Below, in pieces: positions 30,843-39,715 of a stretch of 64,000 nt of DNA. A model generated the notes under the pieces. It saw only the letters and a list, made by a program, of their open reading frames with translations, was not told where the DNA came from and did not search any database. The DNA lies in contig NZ_CP059139.1 in assembly GCF_014109765.1 (NCBI RefSeq), forward strand, positions 5,291,001-5,355,000, given 5' to 3'. Position numbers and translations under genes: made by a program. Source of the DNA: Pseudomonas berkeleyensis (lineage in GTDB: Bacteria > Pseudomonadota > Gammaproteobacteria > Pseudomonadales > Pseudomonadaceae). Position 1 is the stretch's first letter. Each line of letters starts with the position of its first letter.

Positions 30843-31238
30843 TCAGGCGGCCTTTTTCGGCGCTTCGGCCTTCTTCTTCGGCATCAGGTACTTGGTCAGC
30901 CCCTGGAACCACATGACCAGCGCCGGGTTGCCCTGGATCTGGATGTCCTTGTTCTGGATGCCCTGCATGAAGGCCAATTGCTTGTTCTTCGCGGTCATGG
31001 TGGCAAAGCCGTAAGCTGCATCCTTGAAGCCAATGGCGAACGCCGGCTCGCTGGCCACACCGCGCTTGCTGCTGACACGCTGGCCCGAGACGATGAAATG
31101 ACGGGCGACCTTACCGTCGAGGGTGTGCAGCTGGAACACCATGTCACGGCCTTCGAGCTGCTGACGAAACGCAGGGTTTTCACGGCTAGCCTTGGCCATC
31201 AGACGGCCCAGCATCCACAGAAGAAAACGGAATTTCAT
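30843..31238 (-). CDS. SCP2 sterol-binding domain protein
   Basis: 131 residues starting MKFRFLLWMLGRLMAKAS. The region GRDMVFQLHTLDGKVARHFIVSGQRVSS and PAFAIGFKDAAYGFATMTAKNKQLAFM, then IQIQGNPALVMWFQGL, fit the SCP2 lipid-binding fold. The C-terminus is lysine- and alanine-rich (KKKAEAPKKAA). A lipid-binding or ubiquinone-related role is possible. Start 31238 is chosen; the upstream open frame is repeat DNA. Confidence 0.75.
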   Translation of the reverse strand: MKFRFLLWMLGRLMAKASRENPAFRQQLEGRDMVFQLHTLDGKVARHFIVSGQRVSSKRGVASEPAFAIGFKDAAYGFATMTAKNKQLAFMQGIQNKDIQIQGNPALVMWFQGLTKYLMPKKKAEAPKKAA

Positions 31239-31335
31239 GCACAGGCCCTCGTGATCGAAGATGATGGCCGCGCATTGTAGTGGTTTTCTTGCAAGACTAC
31301 AGCCCGTCCAAAGCACGGCTGCAAGGAGTGGCGAC

Positions 31336-31400
31336 GTAGGGTGCGCCGTATGCATCTGATGGAAGCACCGATTTGCGTCTGTGCGCACAACGCAGCCTAC
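31336..31400. repeat. GTAGGGTGCGC repeat with inverted partner
   Basis: GTAGGGTGCGCCGTA (31336-31350) and, 33 bases on, TGCGCACAACGCAGCCTAC (31382-31400), an imperfect inverted partner. It is non-coding and lies between the SCP2 gene and the hup terminator. Confidence 0.6.
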
Positions 31401-31429
31401 AACAGACAAGCAGCTCCGATGTGGGGGAA

Positions 31430-31453
31430 GCCCGGAGCCGAACGGCTCCGGGC
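31430..31453 (-). terminator. Terminator of the HU gene
   Basis: A perfect 10-bp stem GCCCGGAGCC/GGCTCCGGGC with loop GAAC, 7 nt beyond the hup stop on the minus strand, followed by TTCCCCC. The stem is strong; the T-run is poor. Confidence 0.6.
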
Positions 31454-31460
31454 AACGGGC

Positions 31461-31733
31461 TCAGTTGACCGCGTCTTTCAGGGACTTGCCCGGTTTGAAG
31501 GCGACGGTGTTGCTGGCCTTGATCTTCACCGGTTGACCGGTTTGCGGGTTCTTGCCAGTACGGGCGCCGCGATGGCGCTGGACGAAAGTACCGAAGCCCA
31601 CCAGGGTCACACTGTCCTTGCGGTTCAGTGCACCGGTGATTTCTTCCAGTACGGCGTTGAGTACACGATTGGCTTGATCCTTGGTCAGATCAGCCTTTTC
31701 GGCGATGGCGGCGGCGAGTTCCGGTTTACGCAT
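31461..31733 (-). CDS. hupA: DNA-binding protein HU
   Basis: 90 residues, MRKPELAAAIAEKADLTKDQANRVLNAVLEEI, with the HU signature GFGTFVQRHRGARTGKNPQTG and the beta-arm proline. It is a nucleoid-associated architectural protein. Start 31733 is the family start. The 190 bases upstream should carry its promoter. Confidence 0.96.
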   Translation of the reverse strand: MRKPELAAAIAEKADLTKDQANRVLNAVLEEITGALNRKDSVTLVGFGTFVQRHRGARTGKNPQTGQPVKIKASNTVAFKPGKSLKDAVN

Positions 31734-31921
31734 AGATGCCTCTTTGACGGTTTTTTGTTGTTGTGTCCGTGCTGTTCTTCCAGAACAGCGCCCAAGGCGC
31801 CGCAACAGCTCTGCGCTGCGGCAGACCCAAGGGAGAATGGCATGCCGCATCGTACTGCGCCAGTCTCGTCCGACAGTTTAACCAGGCAATTTCGTGGCGT
31901 ATCCGACAGAACGGCAGGCAA

Positions 31922-33070
31922 TCATGCCAGCAGGGGCGGTAATTCCTTGTTCAGGGCCAGTTTCTCCTGCACGGCCGTACCGGTCAGGGCATAGCCCAGC
32001 AGCGCGCCGGAAGCGTCACGGCAGAGCGCCTTGATGTCGCCAGCAGAACCCTCGACCGTCCACTCCCCCTGACTGCCACGCGGCGGCGGCGATACCACCA
32101 ACGGACAAACCGGCGTCTTCACCGTAACCGGCATTGGCCCGTAGCTCACGGCAGTGGGCTCACCGGCCAAGGTCTTGGCCAGGGCCCGGGCGCACGTCAT
32201 CAGCGGCATCACGTAGAGCAGATTGAGACCATCGACCTCGGCACAGTCGCCCAGCGCATAGATATTGGCGTGGGACGTGCGCAGCTCACGATCGACCATC
32301 ACGCCGCGGTTGACGTCGAGCCCGGCAGCAGCGGCCAGGTCGATACGCGGGCGCAGGCCAACGGCCGAGACCACGGCGTCGCACTCGACCAGGCTGCCAT
32401 CGGAAAGCAGGGCCTGCAGGGCATCGCCATGATGGTTGAGGTTGGCCAGCACGGGGCCCAGATGGAAGCGCACACCGAGACCTTCAAGACCGCTCTGCAC
32501 GGCGGCGGCAGCGGCCGGATGCAGCAGGCCAGGCATCACCTGCTCGCAAGGCGCCAGCACTTCGACCTGGTAACCGCCGGCGGTCAGGTCATTGGCGAAT
32601 TCGCAGCCGATCAGGCCGGCACCGAGGATCAGCACCCGACGTTTGCCAGCCGCAGCAGCACGGAAGCGGGCGTAGTCCTCCAGGTCGTTGATCGGGAAGA
32701 TCGCGTCCTGGGCATCGCCTTCCACCGGCACACGGATGGGCTCTGCGCCCCAGGCCAGTACCAGATCGCGGTAGACCACGGCTTCCTCACCGATCCACAG
32801 ACGCTTGTGGCCGGGGTCAATGCCGGTGATACGGGTGTGGGTGCGAATCTCTGCATTGAGCTGCTCGGCCATGGCGCCAGCCTCGGCCATGGCCAGACCA
32901 TCGGCGTCCTTGTTCTTGCCGAAGCCGGTGGAAAGCATTGGCTTGGAATAAGAGCGTCCATCATCGGCGGTGATCAGCAGCAGAGGCGTCTGGGTGTCGA
33001 GCTTGCGCCACTCCTTGGCCAGGTTGTAACCGGCCAAGCCGGTACCGATGATCACGACAGGTGCACTCAT
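31922..33070 (-). CDS. Rubredoxin-NAD(+) reductase
   Basis: 382 residues. The N-terminal FAD Rossmann motif is [17 protein letters not shown], the central NAD Rossmann motif is [18 protein letters not shown], and the second FAD motif is [13 protein letters not shown]. It passes electrons from NADH to rubredoxin, for alkane hydroxylation or oxygen detoxification. Unlike other pseudomonads, no rubredoxin gene lies upstream of it here. The start matches the family N-terminus [11 protein letters not shown]. Confidence 0.92.
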   Translation of the reverse strand: MSAPVVIIGTGLAGYNLAKEWRKLDTQTPLLLITADDGRSYSKPMLSTGFGKNKDADGLAMAEAGAMAEQLNAEIRTHTRITGIDPGHKRLWIGEEAVVYRDLVLAWGAEPIRVPVEGDAQDAIFPINDLEDYARFRAAAAGKRRVLILGAGLIGCEFANDLTAGGYQVEVLAPCEQVMPGLLHPAAAAAVQSGLEGLGVRFHLGPVLANLNHHGDALQALLSDGSLVECDAVVSAVGLRPRIDLAAAAGLDVNRGVMVDRELRTSHANIYALGDCAEVDGLNLLYVMPLMTCARALAKTLAGEPTAVSYGPMPVTVKTPVCPLVVSPPPRGSQGEWTVEGSAGDIKALCRDASGALLGYALTGTAVQEKLALNKELPPLLA

Positions 33071-33411
33071 GCGCTCTTTCCTCGCAATGAAAAACGATAC
33101 GACGGCCCACAGGCCGCCTCCCGAGATGGCGGGATGACACCCTACTGGATCGGGCAAGCGCTGGCCAGATGACGTTCAGTCGGCCAGTCGGAGGTTGGGG
33201 AAAGAGGGAATTGGCGGGGCTATCGACAAGGGCAAACCGCCTGGTGAACCAGGCGGTCTACGAGGCGCTTAGAGCCTGTTCAAAGGCTCGCGAGCTAGAG
33301 CCAGGCAAGGCGAAATCGAGCGAAGAAGCGCAGTTTACGAGCTGTAAATGAGCATTCTGAGCTTGATTTCAACACTGCATGGCCGACGCGCAGCAGACTT
33401 TGAACACGCTC
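33071..33411. other. Intergenic region with palindrome and mobile-like repeat
   Basis: About 340 bases. A perfect 10-bp palindrome ACCGCCTGGT-GA-ACCAGGCGGT is at 33236-33257, and the repeat element described separately covers 33268-33415. The small open frame across 33169-33351 is formed partly by the repeat and shows no protein similarity. No rubredoxin frame is present. Confidence 0.6.
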
Positions 33412-33415
33412 TTAG
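33268..33415. repeat. MITE-like element with terminal inverted repeats
   Basis: The left end CTTAGAGCCTGTTCAAAG (33268-33285) and right end CTTTGAACACGCTCTTAG (33398-33415) are inverted copies with 2 mismatches in 18. The interior holds the palindromic core TTTACGAGCTGTAAA (33334-33348) and GAGCTAGAGCCAGGCAAGG. The core and ends recur in 35810-36091. There is no transposase. The right end includes the TAA stop of the beta-barrel gene. Confidence 0.75.
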
Positions 33416-34167
33416 AACGCCAGACCAACGCGCAGGCCTACTTGCTCCTGCTTGAGCTTGCTGCGCTCGGCGATGGCACTGTTGCTGTCGAGTTCATAAC
33501 GCGTCTGGGTGTAGTACAGGCTGGTGCTGATCGGCAGGTTGTTGATGCCCTTGTTCCACAGCACGGTCAGCTCGCCATAAGGGTTGACCTTGTCTTTCAG
33601 ATCGACCGAGTCGCTGTCACCGTCGATCTTCAGACGCGCTTCGGAGTTGATCGAATAGCGCGCGCCCACCTCAAGGCGCAGCGTGTAATCCGGGGTCAGG
33701 TAGTTGTAACCGAGCCCGGCCTTGGCGAACGGCGATTTGCTGGTCAGCTTGACGTTGCTGTCGAAGGGGCCGACGTCATCCTGCTCGATGCGCCCCCAGT
33801 CGTAGCCGCCACCGATGATCACGTCGACGTAGTTGTTGGTGCTCAGCGCGGCACGCAGACCGAGATCGATGTCGGCGCGCGCGGACTTGTACTCCACATC
33901 GTCCTTGTCACGGTACTGGCCCTCGATACCAGCCTGATAGATGAAACCTTCCTGCCCCGTCAGCTTGTTGCCGAAGTGGTAGAACAGACCGCCCTGATTG
34001 AGACGTTCCTTGTCGCTCTCGTCGTCCACGGTCAGCTTGTACTGGTTGTGCGAAGCGATCACACCGAACGTCGAGATCGGGTCGGTGACCGAGTCTGCAT
34101 AGGCTTGGGAAGCGCCCGCCAGGCACAGGGCGAGAGTGGTTTTTGGGATTATTCTGGTCAGTTGCAT
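33412..34167 (-). CDS. Small outer-membrane beta-barrel protein
   Basis: 251 residues with a signal peptide (1-24, ending SQAYA). The rest alternates polar and hydrophobic residues in amphipathic strands (VDVIIGGGYDWG, FAKAGLGYNYL, TLRLEVGARYSI, SLYYTQTRYEL). It ends RVGLAF with a terminal Phe, the outer-membrane assembly signal. Its role is unknown. The stop codon TAA is supplied by the end of the adjacent repeat element. Confidence 0.8.
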   Translation of the reverse strand: MQLTRIIPKTTLALCLAGASQAYADSVTDPISTFGVIASHNQYKLTVDDESDKERLNQGGLFYHFGNKLTGQEGFIYQAGIEGQYRDKDDVEYKSARADIDLGLRAALSTNNYVDVIIGGGYDWGRIEQDDVGPFDSNVKLTSKSPFAKAGLGYNYLTPDYTLRLEVGARYSINSEARLKIDGDSDSVDLKDKVNPYGELTVLWNKGINNLPISTSLYYTQTRYELDSNSAIAERSKLKQEQVGLRVGLAF

Positions 34168-34363
34168 GGCTTTATCCTTGGCAATTGGGGGTGGATAACG
34201 CCGTTCACCAAAATGGTGCGACGCAGGTTCCTAGACTGCGTCTACCCCGCGCGATTCGGTAAAACCGATGAGCGGTCTCGAAACTGAACGAAGGCTGAAT
34301 GGCCCTGTGCTGGAAGAGGAAATGCTGACCGACTGGTCATCTCACGCCACGGGCGTGCACAGC

Positions 34364-34387
34364 GGCCGACTCGTTGCGAGTTCGGCC
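34364..34387 (-). terminator. Hairpin downstream of the CorC/CNNM gene
   Basis: GGCCGACTCG pairs with CGAGTTCGGCC (one bulge) around loop TTG, 17 nt past the stop at 34404 on the minus strand. There is no T-run, so its strength is uncertain. Confidence 0.4.
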
Positions 34388-34403
34388 GGCTGCAGCGGAC
34401 TCA

Positions 34404-35744
34404 TCAGGTGATCTTGAGCACCTTGGCCAGGACGACCTTCGGCCCTTTCATCTTCTTGACGATGATGCGCAAGCCATCGGTTTCCAGCACCTCATCTTCC
34501 TCAGGCATACGCTTGAGGCTCTCATAGATCAGCCCCGCCAGCGTTTCGGCCTCGATGTGGTCGAGATCGATACCGAGCAGACGCTCGATCTTCGCCAGTG
34601 GCGTATCGCCGCGTACCAGCAGCTTGCCTGGCTGATACGCAAGAATGCCGCGCTCGGCCTTGCGGTGCTCGTCCTGAATATCGCCGACCAGGGCTTCGAG
34701 CACGTCTTCCATGGTCAGGTAGCCGATCACCTTGCCATCGGCCTCTTCGACCAGAGCGAAGTGCGAGCCGCCCTGGCGGAACTGTTCGAGCAGCTGGGTC
34801 AACGGCATGTGCCGGTTGACCCGTTCCAGCGGATGCATGAGCTCGCCGAGCTTGATCGCCGAGGGCAGCATCTCCAGCAGTGACAGGTGCAGCAGCAGAT
34901 CCTTGATATGCAAGACGCCGACGAACTCACCGATGCTCTCGTCGAAGATCGGGTAGCGGCTGTACTTGTGTCGACGGAAGACGGCGAACACTTCGTCGAG
35001 GCTGGCATTGAGCTCCAGAAACACCAGATCCTCGCGGGAATTGGCCCAGTCCACCACCTCCAGCTCGCTCAGTTCCACGGCCGAAGCCAGCACGCGCATG
35101 TCCTGATCGTTGTCGGCGCTGGCGCGGCTGGAATGCAGGATCAGCTTCAGTTCTTCACGGCTGTAATGGTGCTCATGGTGCGGCCCTGGCTCGCCTTGAC
35201 CGGCGATACGCAAGATGGCATTGGCACTGGCGTTGAGCACGAAGATCGCCGGGTACATCAGCCAGTAGAAAGCGTATAGCGGCACAGCCGTCCACAGCGA
35301 CAGCAGCTCGGGCTTACGGATCGCCCAGGACTTGGGCGCCAGCTCGCCGATGACGATGTGCAGGTAGGAGATGATCGAGAACGCGGTGAAGAAGGCGATG
35401 CCATGGATCAGCTTCGGCGATTCGATGCCGATGGCCGCGAGCAGCGGCGTGAGCAGTTCGGCGAAAGCCGGTTCACCCACCCAGCCAAGGCCCAGAGACG
35501 CCAGGGTGATGCCCAGCTGGCAGGCGGACAGGTAGGCGTCCATCTGATTGTGCACGGTACGCAGGATGCGCCCACGCCAGCCATGTGCCTCGGCCAGGCC
35601 ATCGACCTTGGTGGCGCGCAGACGAACGATGGCGAACTCCGCGGCCACGAAGAAGCCGTTGAGCAGTACCAAAAAAAGGGCGAACAGCATGAGGCCGATA
35701 TCGGCCCAAAAGACGGAAGCGGAAAGACTCGTGGAGGGTTCCAT
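34404..35744 (-). CDS. CNNM/CBS/CorC-HlyC domain membrane protein (hemolysin-like)
   Basis: 446 residues from MEPSTSLSASVFWADIG. The DUF21/CNNM membrane domain (about 10-200) has four hydrophobic segments (first LMLFALFLVLLNGFFVAAEF). Two CBS domains follow (about 215-340), then a CorC/HlyC C-terminal domain (ETLAGLIYESLKRMPEEDEVLETDGLRIIV). The family is linked to Mg or Co transport and resistance; the name hemolysin is historical. It is downstream of phoR on the same strand, separated by a repeat element. Confidence 0.88.
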   Translation of the reverse strand: MEPSTSLSASVFWADIGLMLFALFLVLLNGFFVAAEFAIVRLRATKVDGLAEAHGWRGRILRTVHNQMDAYLSACQLGITLASLGLGWVGEPAFAELLTPLLAAIGIESPKLIHGIAFFTAFSIISYLHIVIGELAPKSWAIRKPELLSLWTAVPLYAFYWLMYPAIFVLNASANAILRIAGQGEPGPHHEHHYSREELKLILHSSRASADNDQDMRVLASAVELSELEVVDWANSREDLVFLELNASLDEVFAVFRRHKYSRYPIFDESIGEFVGVLHIKDLLLHLSLLEMLPSAIKLGELMHPLERVNRHMPLTQLLEQFRQGGSHFALVEEADGKVIGYLTMEDVLEALVGDIQDEHRKAERGILAYQPGKLLVRGDTPLAKIERLLGIDLDHIEAETLAGLIYESLKRMPEEDEVLETDGLRIIVKKMKGPKVVLAKVLKIT

Positions 35745-36091
35745 GAACGTGTGAGATAGCCAATGACCGACTAAGGTTGGGGGCTGCGCGCCACGATTGC
35801 AAGCAGGCAGAACCTGCTCAAAGTTTCGCGAGCTAGAGCCATGCAAGGCGCAACGACCAACGGGAGTAACAGCCGAAGGCTGGCCCGAAGGGAGAGCGCC
35901 AGCGAATCAAACAGGCGAGGAACGGTCGGAGTCGCGTTCGACTTTACGAGCTGTAAATGCGCAGTACTCGCTTCGCTCGCCCTTCGGGCCGCGCTGAAGC
36001 GCGCTAGCCGCAAGCGGCTTCCGACCGGGCAGGCACTCCAGACTGTTTTTAACGCAGCAGGGCCGACGCACAGCAAACTTTGCGGAGGTTC
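35745..36091. other. Intergenic region between phoR and the CorC/CNNM gene
   Basis: About 347 bases, mostly the repeat element at 35810-36091. No protein-coding frame is supported. A promoter for the CorC/CNNM gene would have to lie within or beside the element. Confidence 0.5.
35810..36091. repeat. Longer relative of the MITE-like element, abutting the phoR stop
   Basis: The left end GAACCTGCTCAAAGTTT (35810-35826) and right end AAACTTTGCGGAGGTTC (36075-36091) are imperfect inverted copies. It shares with 33268-33415 the segments GAGCTAGAGCCATGCAAGGCG, TTTACGAGCTGTAAATG (35943-35959) and GCCGACGCACAGCA. At 282 bases it is about twice as long, with extra hairpin-forming sequence (GCTTCGCTCGCCCTTCGGGC region) in the middle. 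No coding capacity. Confidence 0.7.
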
Positions 36092-37411
36092 TCAACGAGC
36101 GCGCTGAACTACCTGGGCCGGAGCGAAATGGCAGGTGAAGGTACTGCCGCGCCCCAACTCGCTGACGATCCCCAGATGGCCACGGTGGCGCAGCAGGACG
36201 TGCTTGACGATGGCCAGCCCCAATCCGGTGCCGCCAGTGTTGCTGGCGCGGCTGGAATCGACGCGGTAGAAACGCTCGGTCAGGCGCGGCAGGTGCTTGG
36301 CTTCGATGCCAATTCCGCTGTCCTGCACCGACAGGTGCGCCCCCTCCTCGTTGCCCCACCAGCGGATGTGGATCTCGCCGCCAGCCGGGGTGTATTTCAC
36401 CGCATTGAACACCAGGTTGGAGAAGGCGCTGCGCAGCTCCGCCTCGCTGCCTTTGAGCTTGAGATGCGAATCCGCTTCCAGAGTGATGCGATGATCCTGG
36501 GCAGCGGACAGCGCCTGAGCATCGTTCTTGATCGACAGCAGCATCAAATCGACTGCGACCGGCTGGTTGTCCGAGGGATAGTCGGTCGCTTCCAGCTTGG
36601 CCAGCAGCAGCAGGTCGTTGAGCAGGGTCTGCATACGCGCGCCTTGCTGCTGCATCTGCTGCAGCGGTCGCAACCAGCGCGGGTTGACCGCCTCGACGTT
36701 GTCCAGCAGCGTCTCCAGGTAGCCGGAGATCACCGTCAACGGCGTACGCAGCTCGTGGGAGACGTTGGCGACGAAGTCCTTGCGCATCTGCTCCAGCTGA
36801 TGGAGCCGTGTGACGTCACGCACCAGCAACAGGTGCTCGCGATTGCCGTACTGGGTGATGTGCACCTGCAACCGGCGGCGATCGCTGACTGGCGAAGGAA
36901 TTTCCAGGGCATCGGCATAATTGCCACGCTCGAAGTAATCCTTGAAGCGCGGATCGCGAACCAGGTTGGCAATCGGCTGGCCGCTGTCCTGCGGCGTTTT
37001 CAGCCCGAGCAGAGTTTCCGCCGCACGGTTCCACCACTCCAGGTTGCCCTGGCTGTCGAGCATCACCACGGCATCCTTGAGCGCCGCGGTCGACTCCTGC
37101 ACCCGGTCGATGACGGCCTGCAGACGTCCGCGGGCCTTCTGATTGCGTCGCTGCAGGTGGTAGATGCTGTCGAACACCTCGCCCCATAGCCCGTAGCCGT
37201 CTGGTGGCGGCTCATCCGGCCGATGCTCGCGCAACCATTTGTGCAAGCGCAACAGTTGACTGAGCGTCCAGCCAAGATGGACAGCCAGGCCGATGGCCAA
37301 GGCCCAGCCGTATTCACCGGTCACGAAGCCGAGCAGCAGGCAGGCACCGATCAACAGCAGCAGACGGCGCACAACGGCGCCACGCCAGTCTTGGTTCACG
37401 ATGCAGCGCAT
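36092..37411 (-). CDS. phoR: Phosphate-regulon sensor kinase PhoR
   Basis: 439 residues. Two close membrane segments lie at about 15-50, then a short charged region, a PAS domain (about 105-200), the HisKA domain with H219 in NVSHELRTPL, and an ATPase domain with N, G1 (QDSGIGI) and G2 (TGGTGLGLAIVK) boxes. It has no large periplasmic domain, as in other PhoR proteins, which read phosphate status through PstSCAB-PhoU. It starts 42 nt after phoB. Confidence 0.94.
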   Translation of the reverse strand: MRCIVNQDWRGAVVRRLLLLIGACLLLGFVTGEYGWALAIGLAVHLGWTLSQLLRLHKWLREHRPDEPPPDGYGLWGEVFDSIYHLQRRNQKARGRLQAVIDRVQESTAALKDAVVMLDSQGNLEWWNRAAETLLGLKTPQDSGQPIANLVRDPRFKDYFERGNYADALEIPSPVSDRRRLQVHITQYGNREHLLLVRDVTRLHQLEQMRKDFVANVSHELRTPLTVISGYLETLLDNVEAVNPRWLRPLQQMQQQGARMQTLLNDLLLLAKLEATDYPSDNQPVAVDLMLLSIKNDAQALSAAQDHRITLEADSHLKLKGSEAELRSAFSNLVFNAVKYTPAGGEIHIRWWGNEEGAHLSVQDSGIGIEAKHLPRLTERFYRVDSSRASNTGGTGLGLAIVKHVLLRHRGHLGIVSELGRGSTFTCHFAPAQVVQRAR

Positions 37412-37453
37412 CCTTGTAAGAAGAGTGAGTGCGCAGAAACGCCGCGCCAGCGA

Positions 37454-38143
37454 TCAACCTTTGGTGGAGAAACGATACCCAGTGCCGCGTACGGTTTGCA
37501 CCAGATTTTCGTAGGCATCACCCAACGCCTTGCGCAGACGGCGGATGTGCACATCAACCGTACGTTCCTCGACATAGACATTGCCGCCCCAGACCTGGTC
37601 GAGCAACTGGCCACGGGTATAGGCGCGCTCCTGGTGGGTCATGAAGAATTGCAGCAGGCGGTATTCGGTCGGCCCCATCTCGGCCGGCTTGCCGTCGATG
37701 GTGACGCGATGGCTGACCGGGTCGAGCAACAGGCCACCGACCTCGATCGGCGCCTCGCTGTCGCTGGGGCCGGCACGACGCAGCACGGCCTTCAGGCGCG
37801 CCACCAGTTCGCGCGGCGAGAACGGCTTGGTGATGTAGTCGTCGGCACCGACTTCCAGCCCCTGGATCTTGTTGTCCTCTTCGCCCTTGGCGGTGAGCAT
37901 GATGATCGGGATATCGCTGGTCAGCTCATCGCGCTTGAGGCGGCGCGCCAGTTCGATGCCGCTGGTGCCAGGCAGCATCCAGTCGAGCAAGATCAGATCG
38001 GGCTTGCGATCCACGATCACGGCATGGGCCTGCTGGGTGTTCTCCGCTTCCAGGCACTCGTACCCGGCCATTTCCAAGGCCACCGCAATCATCTCGCGGA
38101 TCGGAGCTTCGTCGTCGACGATCAGGATGTTCTTGCCAACCAT
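37454..38143 (-). CDS. phoB: Phosphate-regulon response regulator PhoB
   Basis: 229 residues of the OmpR/PhoB class. The receiver domain has D10/D11, phosphoacceptor D54 (LILLDWMLP) and K106-region AKPF-like TKPFSPREL. The C-terminal winged helix contains [14 protein letters not shown] and the terminal GTGYRFS. It activates genes with Pho boxes under phosphate limitation. A Pho box lies 55 nt upstream of its start, indicating autoregulation of phoBR. Confidence 0.97.
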   Translation of the reverse strand: MVGKNILIVDDEAPIREMIAVALEMAGYECLEAENTQQAHAVIVDRKPDLILLDWMLPGTSGIELARRLKRDELTSDIPIIMLTAKGEEDNKIQGLEVGADDYITKPFSPRELVARLKAVLRRAGPSDSEAPIEVGGLLLDPVSHRVTIDGKPAEMGPTEYRLLQFFMTHQERAYTRGQLLDQVWGGNVYVEERTVDVHIRRLRKALGDAYENLVQTVRGTGYRFSTKG

Positions 38144-38197
38144 GGGCCTGCGCCTCTGTTCATTTAGCTGTCGTGCGCCGCATTAGATAACGGAATT

Positions 38198-38215
38198 ATT
38201 GCAGCGATATGACAG
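38198..38215 (-). promoter_or_regulatory. Pho box upstream of phoB
   Basis: On the minus strand: CTGTCAT, 4-nt spacer ATCG, CTGCAAT. The consensus is two CTGTNAT-type 7-mers separated by 4 nt; the first is exact and the second differs by one base. Placement upstream of phoB supports it. Confidence 0.8.
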
Positions 38216-38230
38216 ACGCGCGGCAAAGGC

Positions 38231-39715
38231 TCAGCGGCTCAGACCAGCCAACACCTCACGGAAGCTTGCCAGCCCCGCTTCGATGTTCTCGATGATCTCT
38301 TCGGCCAGCTCGTCCGGCTCTGGCAGGTTATCCAGATCAGCCAGGGATTTGTCCTTGAGCCAGAAGATATCCAGGCTGGTCTTGTCGCGAGCGAGAATCT
38401 GCTCAAGGCTGTACTTGCGCCAGCGGCCCTCGGGGTTGTCGGTCTCGTGCCAGGTTTCCTGGCGGTTGTGGCGGTTTTCCGGGTTATAGCGGGTGATGAA
38501 GTCCTGCAGGTCTTCGAAGCGCAGCGGCTTTTTCTTCAGCGTGTGATGAATATTGGTGCGGTAGTCATAGAACCAAACCTCCTTCGTCCACGGCGTCTTG
38601 CTCGCCGGCTGGTTGTCGAAGAACAGCACGTTAGCCTTCACGCCCTGGGCGTAGAAGATGCCGGTGGGCAAGCGCAGGATGCTGTGCAGCTCGGTGGTTT
38701 CCAGCAGACGTTTGCGCACGATTTCACCAGCGCCGCCCTCGAACAGCACGTTGTCCGGTACCACCACTGCTGCGCGGCCGGTGCTCTTGAGCATGCTGCG
38801 GATGTGCTGGACGAAGTTCAGTTGCTTGTTCGACGTGGTCGTCCAGAAGTCCTGGCGGTTGTAGGTCAGGTCGTCCTTTTCCTGCTCACCTTCGGCGTTG
38901 GTGAAGCTCATCGAGCTTTTCTTGCCGAACGGCGGATTGGCTAGCACATAGTCGAAACGCTGACCATCGTCGGCAATCAGCGCGTCGTTGGGCGAAATAT
39001 GGCTGTCGCCATCGATCTCGCCGATGTTGTGCAGCAGCATGTTCATCAGGCACAGGCGACGGGTGCTGGCGACGATCTCGTTGCCGAAAAAGGTCTGGTT
39101 CTTGAGAAAGTCCTTCTGGCCCTTGTCCAGCGTCTTGCTGGCCTCCAGAAAATCGTAGGCGGCGAGGAAGAAGCCACCCGTGCCGCAGGCCGGATCAGCG
39201 ATGGTCTTGTTCGGCTGCGGGCGCAGGCACTCGACCATGGCGCGGATCAACGCGCGCGGGGTGAAGTACTGGCCAGCGCCGGATTTGGTGTCCTCGGCGT
39301 TTTTCTCCAGCAGGCCTTCGTAGATGTCGCCTTTGACATCGGCGCCCAAGGTCACCCACTTGGTGCCGTCGATCATCTCCACCAGGCGACTGAGCTTGGC
39401 CGGATCCTGAATCTTGTTCTGCGCCTTGGTGAAAATCTGCCCGAGGATGCCCGGCTTGCCGCCCAGCACCCGCAGTGTCTTGACGTACTGCACGTCCAGC
39501 TCCGCCCCACGCTTGCTCTTCAGGCTCTGCCAATCGCAGCCGGTGGGAATGCCGATATCGCGACCATAGGGCGGCTGGCGATACTCGTCGGCCATCTTCA
39601 GGAAGATCAGATAGGTCAGCTGTTCCAGATAGTCGCCATAGCCAACCCCGTCATCGCGCAGGGTGGTACAGAAGCTCCAGACCTTGGAGACGATGGCATT
39701 AGTAACGGGGCTCAT
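38231..39715 (-). CDS. hsdM: Type I restriction-modification DNA methyltransferase subunit (HsdM)
   Basis: 494 residues. The N-terminal HsdM helical domain (about 5-130) precedes the N6-adenine methylase domain with the AdoMet motif DPACGTGGFFLAAY and the catalytic NPPF in YVLANPPFGKKSS. It methylates adenine on both strands of the site chosen by HsdS, protecting host DNA. It is last in the operon; its ATG overlaps the stop of the ATPase gene by 4 nt. Confidence 0.93.
   Translation of the reverse strand: MSPVTNAIVSKVWSFCTTLRDDGVGYGDYLEQLTYLIFLKMADEYRQPPYGRDIGIPTGCDWQSLKSKRGAELDVQYVKTLRVLGGKPGILGQIFTKAQNKIQDPAKLSRLVEMIDGTKWVTLGADVKGDIYEGLLEKNAEDTKSGAGQYFTPRALIRAMVECLRPQPNKTIADPACGTGGFFLAAYDFLEASKTLDKGQKDFLKNQTFFGNEIVASTRRLCLMNMLLHNIGEIDGDSHISPNDALIADDGQRFDYVLANPPFGKKSSMSFTNAEGEQEKDDLTYNRQDFWTTTSNKQLNFVQHIRSMLKSTGRAAVVVPDNVLFEGGAGEIVRKRLLETTELHSILRLPTGIFYAQGVKANVLFFDNQPASKTPWTKEVWFYDYRTNIHHTLKKKPLRFEDLQDFITRYNPENRHNRQETWHETDNPEGRWRKYSLEQILARDKTSLDIFWLKDKSLADLDNLPEPDELAEEIIENIEAGLASFREVLAGLSR

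Noticed and set aside
33169..33351. 60-codon open frame beside the rubredoxin reductase
   Set aside because: Half of it is the MITE-like repeat, it has no ribosome site, and it lacks rubredoxin CxxC motifs.
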